A stretch of DNA of 9,789 nt. Origin: Cyanobacteria bacterium UBA8803 (GTDB taxonomy: Bacteria > Cyanobacteriota > Cyanobacteriia > Cyanobacteriales > Coleofasciculaceae). Location of the stretch: NCBI GenBank assembly GCA_003505715.1, contig DNXU01000390.1, forward strand, positions 10,069 through 19,857, written 5' to 3'. The position numbers and the translations under genes are program-made. Shown in pieces: positions 1 to 4,003 of the stretch. Position 1 is the stretch's first letter. Each line of letters starts with the position of its first letter. Below the pieces are notes generated by a model. That model worked only from the letters and a program-made list of their open reading frames with translations, searched no databases and was not told where the DNA came from.

Positions 1-21
1 TTACCAATTACCCATTACCAA
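1..21. repeat. Heptamer tandem repeat, three TTACCMA units
   Basis: Three consecutive 7-base units are readable: TTACCAA, TTACCCA, TTACCAA. This is the form of the short tandemly repeated (STRR) heptamers found between genes in filamentous cyanobacteria. It sits 20 bp beyond the 3' end of the DUF3318 gene. The array may extend left of the window. Confidence 0.7.
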
Positions 22-40
22 ATATACGGCAGCTCTGAGA

Positions 41-649
41 TTACTCTTGTTTGACAACATCGGGCACTCCGACTGGCGAGATGCCTGCGATCGCTCGTAA
101 ATTTTGGCTGCGAATCAATTCAGTGAAATTCAAACTGGAACGCCCTTCAATTTGGGCAACTGATTCAATGGCAGCTAACATATGTTGGGCAGCTTCTGTT
201 TCCGTGTAGCCTCGCCGTTGGGCAACTTTAATCGCATCGGCATCGGCATCAAGTTGGGATTGGGAACTGCGGGTACTCCGCCAAATTTGGCTGCCTGCGA
301 TCGCACTCAATCCAGTAGCGACTACAACTCCCACGGCATCCCCTTGAGCTACTTCGACAATTCCCCCTAACAGTCCCACTAGCACAATGCCTTGATATAA
401 GTCCGGCTTAAACCACTTAATGTTAATTAGCCAGCTTACCGTGCGCAAGATCAGCATGTCCCGTTGAGGTCGAGGCAAGCGACGCCATAAATCGAAGTTA
501 ATGAAGATAGATCGGTCACCCAACCAAGGCAGGGGAAAGGGACTTTCAATGACTGTAATCTGCTGCGGTTTACTCACGATTTTGGTCAGCATCCGCCCAG
601 ACGCAGGCATCATATCAAGTAAACGGCGAATTTCAGGCTCTGGATTCAT
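41..649 (-). CDS. DUF3318 family membrane protein, conserved in cyanobacteria
   Basis: A 202-residue protein of unknown function that I recognise as the cyanobacterial DUF3318 family. The N-terminal half holds a conserved-looking block (residues about 36-60: SPFPLPWLGDRS, then DLWRRLPRPQRD). Two hydrophobic stretches follow, at about residues 87-100 and 105-120, so a membrane hairpin or association is likely. After them comes an Asp/Ala-rich helix, QLDADADAIKVAQRRGY (about 132-148). The segment order (helix, membrane hairpin, acidic helix) loosely recalls M48 metallopeptidases, but no HExxH is present, so protease activity is not supported. The start is the ATG at 647-649. No clear Shine-Dalgarno is visible upstream, which is common in cyanobacteria. 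The gene is transcribed divergently from the 835 gene across 185 bp. Family assignment is fairly sure; function is unknown. Confidence 0.85.
   Translation of the reverse strand: MNPEPEIRRLLDMMPASGRMLTKIVSKPQQITVIESPFPLPWLGDRSIFINFDLWRRLPRPQRDMLILRTVSWLINIKWFKPDLYQGIVLVGLLGGIVEVAQGDAVGVVVATGLSAIAGSQIWRSTRSSQSQLDADADAIKVAQRRGYTETEAAQHMLAAIESVAQIEGRSSLNFTELIRSQNLRAIAGISPVGVPDVVKQE
87..94. repeat. HIP1 octamer sites (first of nine in the window)
   Basis: GCGATCGC occurs here and at 297, 1347, 2371, 2742, 3618, 5634, 6611 and 9287 (start positions). Nine copies in 9.8 kb is far above random expectation for an 8-mer. It is the highly iterated palindrome of many cyanobacterial genomes and supports the taxonomic call. 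Confidence 0.9.
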
Positions 650-719
650 GGAACTGGGGATTCAGGCTTACAGATTAATCATTACGGGCTTTTCGCCCAA
701 AACGCACTCATAAAAAAAT

Positions 720-755
720 TCCCCCCTCTCTCCCTCTGCTCTCTCCCTATTTTCC
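720..755. other. Polypyrimidine tract in the divergent spacer
   Basis: The 650-834 spacer between the DUF3318 gene and the 835 gene contains an almost pure C/T tract. Within it the 10-mer CTCTCTCCCT occurs twice, at 726-735 and 739-748. I could not assign a convincing -35/-10 pair for either gene. TAAAAT at 790-795 is a weak -10 candidate for the 835 gene. Confidence 0.45.
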
Positions 756-834
756 AATTAGATTATCCAACTTCTCCCAATAGGAACCCTAAAATAGGCA
801 CAGAAGACCATCAAAAATATTAACTCAAGATAGT

Positions 835-1095
835 ATGGACGCTTTTACCCCAGTCCCTCCTCAATGGACAAAATCGGCGACTCACGCCCTTGAGTTCTGC
901 TGTCCTGCGTGCCAAGCTTCTTGTAATGAAGCTCATCGGGTTTGGATTAATCGACAATCGCCAGTTATGACTGAAGACTATCGTAAGAAGTGGCAAGAGT
1001 TTTATCAATGTCAGTGCGGCCAAGTTTGGTGGGCTTGGAGTACAGATCGCCCACCTTCAGAGTTGACAAAGCGCGATCTGCCACCCACCCTCTAA
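835..1095 (+). CDS. Small Cys-rich, zinc-ribbon-like protein of unknown function
   Basis: An 86-residue protein that I cannot assign to a named family. It has a CPAC pair near residues 24-27, with an extra Cys on either side (23 and 31). A second pair follows in FYQCQCGQVWWAW (about 58-70). The two pairs about 34 residues apart suggest a single small zinc ribbon. The Trp/Tyr-rich second knuckle and the absence of a signal peptide or membrane segment suggest a soluble cytoplasmic protein, perhaps binding nucleic acid or another protein. The start is the ATG at 835, with no strong ribosome site before it. The gene ends 62 bp before the DUF1350 gene on the same strand, so co-transcription is likely. 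The coding call rests on the Cys pattern and composition. It is the in-frame choice over an overlapping frame that opens at 990. Confidence 0.7.
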   Translation: MDAFTPVPPQWTKSATHALEFCCPACQASCNEAHRVWINRQSPVMTEDYRKKWQEFYQCQCGQVWWAWSTDRPPSELTKRDLPPTL

Positions 1096-1137
1096 AAATC
1101 TTACCTTACAGAAGGAGGGACAACAGCCCAACAACTT

Positions 1138-1155
1138 CCTCATCCCTCATCCCTC
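1138..1155. repeat. Heptamer repeat (CCTCATC x2 plus partial) before the DUF1350 start
   Basis: Two full CCTCATC units and a partial third lie immediately before the ATG at 1158. Read on the other strand this is the AGGGATG heptamer of the array at the right end of the window, so the same repeat family occurs twice here in opposite orientation. Confidence 0.65.
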
Positions 1156-1157
1156 CT

Positions 1158-1931
1158 ATGGACTGGCAAGAAATTTCTGGTAGTTGGGTTTTAATGCCTC
1201 CCCGTCCCACCGCCCTCGTACATTTCTTGGGTGGGGCGTTTATTGCAGCAGCACCGCAACTTACTTACCGCTGGTTGCTAGAGCAATTGGGGCGTCAGGG
1301 GTACGCCATAATTGCTACGCCCTTTGTCAACACCCTAGATCATGTGGCGATCGCCCGAGAAGTACTCAACCGCTTTGAGACAACCCTAGACCGATTAAAA
1401 GCCACGAGGGTTTTAAGCCAACGGTATCTTCCTGTTTACGGTATCGGGCACAGTCTGGGTTGCAAAATTCATCTGCTCATCGGCAGTCTTTTTTCTGTCG
1501 AACGCGCTGGCAATATCTTAATTTCTTTCAACAACTACCCAGCCAAGCGAGCCATCCCCTTTCTCGACCAGTTCAACGTCACGCTGGCTGTGGATGTTGA
1601 GTTTACTCCATCCCCGCAACAAACTAGCGAGATTATCGAAAAGCACTACGATGTCCGCCGTAATTTACTAATTAAATTTACCAACGACGAAATCGATCAA
1701 ACGGTGAGCTTGATGCCAGTTTTGCAAGAACGATTTCCCAACCTGGTTGCGGTGCAGACGCTACCAGGGAATCACTTAACACCGTTAGGACAAGATATTA
1801 ACTGGAAGACAGGAGACGTATTTACTCCCTTGGACGCAATTAGCCAATGGATGCAGCAAGAAGTTTATCGAGATTTGAATCGGCTGAAACGAGAGATTAT
1901 TCGGTGGTTGAATCCTCTTTCAGGGACGTGA
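1158..1931 (+). CDS. DUF1350 family alpha/beta-hydrolase-fold protein
   Basis: A 257-residue protein that I recognise as DUF1350, a family of cyanobacteria and plastids with an alpha/beta-hydrolase fold and no established substrate. The segment VHFLGGAFIAAAPQLTYRWL (21-40) is the family's N-terminal signature and probably forms the oxyanion region. The nucleophile elbow GIGHSLGCK places Ser99 as nucleophile. FTNDEIDQT (about 174-182) can supply the acid, and LPGNHLTPLG (203-212) the His (His206), so a complete triad is plausible. No signal peptide is seen. The ATG at 1158 is preferred over the earlier in-frame ATG at 990. The stretch 990-1157 overlaps the upstream gene in another frame, reads as low-quality protein and crosses a repeat. 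A strong AAGGAGGG lies at 1112-1119, too far upstream for normal spacing. The gene is convergent with the metallothionein gene. Confidence 0.85.
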   Translation: MDWQEISGSWVLMPPRPTALVHFLGGAFIAAAPQLTYRWLLEQLGRQGYAIIATPFVNTLDHVAIAREVLNRFETTLDRLKATRVLSQRYLPVYGIGHSLGCKIHLLIGSLFSVERAGNILISFNNYPAKRAIPFLDQFNVTLAVDVEFTPSPQQTSEIIEKHYDVRRNLLIKFTNDEIDQTVSLMPVLQERFPNLVAVQTLPGNHLTPLGQDINWKTGDVFTPLDAISQWMQQEVYRDLNRLKREIIRWLNPLSGT

Positions 1932-1982
1932 TAGCTTCAGGTATGTATGTGTTCCTTTATCCGCAAGAAAGCTTAATTTCGT

Positions 1983-2013
1983 AGGGTGCGTTATGCGGTA
2001 GCTAACGCACCTT
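1983..2013. repeat. Hairpin-forming intergenic repeat (GGTGCGTTA / TAACGCACC)
   Basis: A perfect 9-bp inverted repeat (1985-1993 with 2003-2011) extends by a G-T and an A-T pair to 11 bp. The loop is nine bases and can form an inner GC/GC pair. I recall similar GGTGCGTTA hairpins as dispersed repeats in many cyanobacterial genomes. It lies between the convergent DUF1350 and metallothionein genes. It could block read-through from both sides, but no T-run follows on either strand, so it is not a standard intrinsic terminator. Confidence 0.75.
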
Positions 2014-2024
2014 AGAAGCCAAAG

Positions 2025-2192
2025 TTATTGGTGGCATTCACAACCAGCATGACCGCAGCCGGTGCCATCAGGATGGCCGTTGGCGCAGGCTTCACTACAG
2101 TAGTACTTACCGTCTTTTTGTACTCCTGACTCAGTACTCACCATACAATGGCAAGATTCACAGGCACATTTGGTTTGGGTGGCGGTAGTCAT
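2025..2192 (-). CDS. smtA: SmtA-type zinc-binding metallothionein
   Basis: A 55-residue bacterial metallothionein that binds and buffers Zn (and Cd) in the cytoplasm. Nine Cys are at residues 9, 11, 14, 16, 32, 36, 46, 51 and 53, in the arrangement known for SmtA of Synechococcus. The block YYCSEACANGH is the zinc-finger-like part. His40 and His48 match the SmtA His ligands, and His15 and His54 are additional. In SmtA such residues form a four-zinc Cys9His2 cluster. The start is the ATG at 2190-2192. It is preceded by GGAGAA (plus-strand 2197-2202) at suitable spacing, so an in-frame extension of 11 residues upstream is rejected. An SmtB-like operator lies about 110 bp upstream, which suggests induction by zinc. 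No smtB gene is adjacent, unlike the divergent smtA-smtB pair of Synechococcus. The name bmtA is also used for such genes. Confidence 0.95.
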   Translation of the reverse strand: MTTATQTKCACESCHCMVSTESGVQKDGKYYCSEACANGHPDGTGCGHAGCECHQ

Positions 2193-2196
2193 AGTT

Positions 2197-2202
2197 TTCT
2201 CC
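2197..2202 (-). promoter_or_regulatory. Ribosome binding site of the metallothionein gene
   Basis: On the minus strand GGAGAA lies four bases before the ATG at 2192. It selects this start over the in-frame ATG at 2225. Confidence 0.6.
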
Positions 2203-2237
2203 AATTGGGATGGGCTTCGCGTCAATACCTTCTACCC

Positions 2238-2259
2238 AATCTGGCTTGCAAAGCAGATT
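2238..2259 (-). other. Imperfect hairpin in the metallothionein leader
   Basis: AATCTGGCTT and AAGCAGATT form an imperfect stem with a single unpaired base and a very short loop. It lies 46-67 bp upstream of the start codon, within the probable 5' untranslated region. No role is established. Confidence 0.35.
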
Positions 2260-2302
2260 TGATAGGAGTATTGCTTCAGATATCACTCTCTTATCTTAAC
2301 CT

Positions 2303-2320
2303 ATGAACATATATTCAGAT
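2303..2320. promoter_or_regulatory. SmtB/ArsR-family operator upstream of the metallothionein gene
   Basis: TGAACATATATTCA (2305-2318), flanked by AT and GAT, fits the imperfect 12-2-12 inverted repeat with TGAA/TTCA arms that SmtB, ZiaR and AztR-type zinc sensors bind. It lies in the 145-bp gap between the hydrolase stop and the metallothionein start, about 110 bp upstream of the latter. The expected mechanism is that the apo-repressor binds here and zinc releases it. I could not place the -35/-10 with confidence. Confidence 0.7.
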
Positions 2321-2337
2321 ATTGGCTTCAAGTATTG

Positions 2338-3255
2338 TTACAGAAGAAAAGGTAGAACTACTTCTGCTAAGCGATCGCAGTATTCTTCATGCAATCCCAA
2401 AGAACCAGGAAGCTGGCGCGTCTCTATGCCCGGTAATGTTGCCAAGGCAGACATCTCTGCGGTTGATTTAGGTGGTGCTTGTTCTGGGATAACGACCATG
2501 ACAGGTGCCGACAGGGGTTGAAACCAAGCTAGAAAATCGGATCGGTCTTGTACAGGGTCGATCGCACCAGTGACAAACGCTGCTGGGGCGTATCTAGCGC
2601 CTGGTTGTTGGGTAATTTGCCACTTGTGGGCGATAAATTCTGGTGTTAATTTGGCCTGATCTACATAGACATGACGCTTGTACATAAAGCGTAGGAAAGA
2701 GGGCATCGTGTTGAGTTTGTAGAGGATTTGTCCCACAATAGGCGATCGCACTACCTGTCTCACCGCATCAGCCAACTGCTGAGTTGCTCCCATTGTAGGC
2801 AGCGGCCCGCGCCAGGTAGGAGCAACTAGGACAATCCGCAAACAGGATTGCGGTATAGTTTTAGCTAACTGCATGGCGTATCCAGCCGCATGGCCCGCAG
2901 CAACTACAGCTGTAGGGCGATGCAATACATCCCGAAAAAAATCTTGCAAAAACTGGTGATATAGGGCGGGACAATAATCTAGAGGGAGATGATCCGACTG
3001 CCCAAACCCCGGCCAATCTAAGGTAACAACTTGAAACCGAGAGGATAGGTGTTGGGCTAGACTCTGCATTTCGCCCCTTGTCGATACAGTACTAAAGGCT
3101 GGTAGCAGTAATGCAGGTGTTCCCTCACCTAGGGTTTCATAAACTACCTTGACCTGCTGTCCTGTCCAAGTCCAGAGGTAGCTTTGTACAGTACCTCCGA
3201 TGGCCGTATCAGTAGATGCGGGTAAGGTTGAAGCGGATTGAGTACTCGCTGTCAT
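2338..3255 (-). CDS. Alpha/beta-hydrolase-fold protein with Ala at the nucleophile position
   Basis: A 305-residue protein with the alpha/beta-hydrolase layout. PALLLPAFSTVSTRGEM (about 47-63) is the oxyanion strand-turn, VVTLDWPGFGQSDHLP (about 76-91) is the typical second strand with DWPGFG, and LRIVLVAPTW follows the elbow. The elbow itself reads AAGHAAGYA, so residue 123, normally Ser, Asp or Cys, is Ala (codon GCG). The acid position after strand 6 reads VVIPEQAPP, with Glu258 and Gln rather than Asp. The C-terminal His is present in SLGLHEEY (His289). Catalysis by the standard triad is therefore unlikely. The protein may be a non-enzymatic binder or use another nucleophile. The start is the ATG at 3253-3255, with GGGGGA about eight bases before it, not the adjacent TTG at 3258. 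It lies upstream of the metallothionein gene on the same strand. Substrate and partner are unknown. Confidence 0.85.
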   Translation of the reverse strand: MTASTQSASTLPASTDTAIGGTVQSYLWTWTGQQVKVVYETLGEGTPALLLPAFSTVSTRGEMQSLAQHLSSRFQVVTLDWPGFGQSDHLPLDYCPALYHQFLQDFFRDVLHRPTAVVAAGHAAGYAMQLAKTIPQSCLRIVLVAPTWRGPLPTMGATQQLADAVRQVVRSPIVGQILYKLNTMPSFLRFMYKRHVYVDQAKLTPEFIAHKWQITQQPGARYAPAAFVTGAIDPVQDRSDFLAWFQPLSAPVMVVIPEQAPPKSTAEMSALATLPGIETRQLPGSLGLHEEYCDRLAEVVLPFLL

Positions 3256-3349
3256 CAATCAATCCCCCAAATGGCTAATCCGATTGCTTTCATCAAAACT
3301 ATAAATAGTTTGCTGCTCTCCCAGTTTAGTGAAGCTGAAACTATTCTTT

Positions 3350-3381
3350 TTGTATTACAAGTAATACGATTGTATAACAAG
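3350..3381. promoter_or_regulatory. Two tandem operator-like dyads upstream of the hydrolase gene
   Basis: TTGTATTACAAG (3350-3361) and TTGTATAACAAG (3370-3381) differ by one base and start exactly 20 bp apart, about two helical turns. Each has TTGT/ACAA dyad symmetry. The first overlaps a perfect 7-2-7 palindrome, GTATTACAAGTAATAC (3352-3367). On the minus strand a possible promoter, TTGTTA, 17 bases, TAATAC, overlaps them. The placement about 95-126 bp upstream of the hydrolase ATG fits two repressor dimers or one tetramer binding on one face of DNA. The regulator is unknown. Confidence 0.45.
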
Positions 3382-3430
3382 ATAATATTAAAAAAATCCA
3401 AGATTATACCAGAGAGACAAAACTTAACAA

Positions 3431-3439
3431 TGATATAAT
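3431..3439 (+). promoter_or_regulatory. Candidate extended -10 promoter (TGATATAAT)
   Basis: TGNTATAAT matches the extended -10 consensus perfectly. No good -35 is visible at 17-18 bp, which extended -10 promoters can tolerate. Predicted transcription would start near 3446, only a few bases before the hairpin at 3454. Confidence 0.35.
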
Positions 3440-3453
3440 TTTAAACAAGAATC

Positions 3454-3485
3454 TAGCTAGCTGTGGGTAATACTAGCTATTTTTT
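3454..3485 (+). terminator. Terminator-like hairpin with T6 tail, no gene upstream on this strand
   Basis: TAGCTAG (3454-3460) and CTAGCTA (3473-3479) pair perfectly around a 12-base loop and run straight into six Ts (3480-3485). The stem is short and modest in GC. No plus-strand gene ends nearby; the closest upstream plus-strand gene stops at 1931. The hairpin therefore belongs either to a short unannotated RNA or to a leader attenuator of the distant kinase gene, or it is fortuitous. Confidence 0.5.
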
Positions 3486-3522
3486 CCCTTGTTAGCCAAA
3501 TAGGCTAACCCAAAATAGGGAA
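3484..3522. other. Nested inverted repeat
   Basis: The outer arms TTCCCT (3484-3489) and AGGGAA (3517-3522) enclose a perfect 7-bp inner stem, GTTAGCC (3491-3497) with GGCTAAC (3503-3509), around the loop AAATA. The outer left arm overlaps the last two bases of the T-run of the hairpin before it, so the two structures would compete or stack. Confidence 0.5.
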
Positions 3523-3572
3523 GGGGATTTTCAGCCCTTTAGGGTGAGCGGCAGCCCATGGCGTCTGTCTTG
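3513..3572. repeat. Diverged repeat, copy 1
   Basis: This copy aligns with 3707-3782. The first ten bases, AAATAGGGAA, are identical in both. The 47 bp at 3526-3572 align without gaps to 3736-3782, with 32 of 47 identical by my count. On the minus strand both copies keep one frame: here QDRRHGLPLTLKG then stop, in the other copy QGKHPQVPLTIKE continuing. Confidence 0.45.
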
Positions 3573-3653
3573 CCAATAGGGTGCATCGCCAATTTCAAGA
3601 CAAATCTGTTATTTACGGCGATCGCTCCTGTGTCAATCCAATATCTCAATCCT

Positions 3654-3869
3654 CTACTTACTGCATCTTCTCCTCACAAATTCCCCGTACCAAGTATCTT
3701 TGTAGGAAATAGGGAACAGGGAACGGGGGAAGAACGATTTTAATTCCTTGATTGTGAGTGGCACCTGAGGATGTTTGCCTTGTCGGTTCCGTAAAGGTTT
3801 TTCGGGCTGCACTACTTCTGTTCTTACTAATTCCGGATCTGTCTTTTTCCCTAAGAAATTATAATTTAG
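3654..3869 (-). pseudogene. Possible coding remnant, 71 open codons without a start
   Basis: The minus-strand frame from just after a TAA to the TAG at 3654-3656 has no ATG, yet its middle reads like protein, for example EVVQPEKPLRNRQGKHPQVP followed by LTIKELKSFFP. Its distal part crosses heptamer repeat sequence (3710-3730). The same frame is recognisable, with a stop, in the repeat copy at 3526-3572. It may be the decayed 3' end of a gene or simply translated repeat. I do not recognise a family. Confidence 0.25.
3707..3782. repeat. Diverged repeat, copy 2, with heptamer insertion
   Basis: This is the second copy of the repeat at 3513-3572. The 16-base length difference falls in a heptamer-like stretch at 3710-3730 (TAGGGAA, CAGGGAA, CGGGGGA), suggesting that heptamer expansion lengthened this copy. 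Confidence 0.45.
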
Positions 3870-4003
3870 TTAAATTCAAAATTACCTCTTGGCACTAAGG
3901 TACTGAGGTCACCAAGATTAATGTATTTGTGATTTGGTAGTTATTCCTGAGTCTTATTCAATCGAGATTACTAATAATTAAATTTCCAGGATTACAAAAA
4001 TAC

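Larger units (their letters stand above)
3256..4003. other. Long intergenic region between hydrolase and hybrid kinase genes
   Basis: About 750 bp separate the two divergently transcribed genes. The hydrolase-proximal part (about 3300-3450) is AT-rich and holds tandem dyads. The middle (3430-3525) holds an extended -10 box, a terminator-like hairpin and a nested hairpin. The part at 3513-3782 holds two diverged copies of one short repeat, one with heptamer units. From about 3870 to the kinase start I see only AT-rich sequence with no convincing gene, apart from the weak ribosome site AGGA at 3988-3991. The 61-residue plus-strand frame at 3558-3743 has no credible protein character. Confidence 0.6.

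Noticed and set aside
990..1157. Upstream in-frame extension of the DUF1350 protein (56 extra residues)
   Set aside because: It overlaps the zinc-ribbon gene in another frame, reads as unlikely protein and crosses a heptamer repeat. The family signature begins after the ATG at 1158.
2193..2225. Eleven-residue N-terminal extension of the metallothionein
   Set aside because: The ATG at 2192 has a good ribosome site and gives a length and Cys spacing matching SmtA.
2303..2521. 72-residue plus-strand frame starting at the operator
   Set aside because: It lies antisense to the hydrolase gene and its start is part of the SmtB-like site.
3256..3258. TTG start for the hydrolase
   Set aside because: The adjacent ATG at 3253-3255 has better spacing to the GGGGGA and is the commoner codon.
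3558..3743. 61-residue plus-strand frame in the long spacer
   Set aside because: It runs across two repeat elements and has no recognisable protein pattern or ribosome site.
3857..3866. Palindrome AATTATAATT containing TATAAT upstream of the kinase
   Set aside because: No acceptable -35 at normal spacing, and such AT palindromes are expected by chance in AT-rich DNA. Not called as a promoter or Fur/PerR box.
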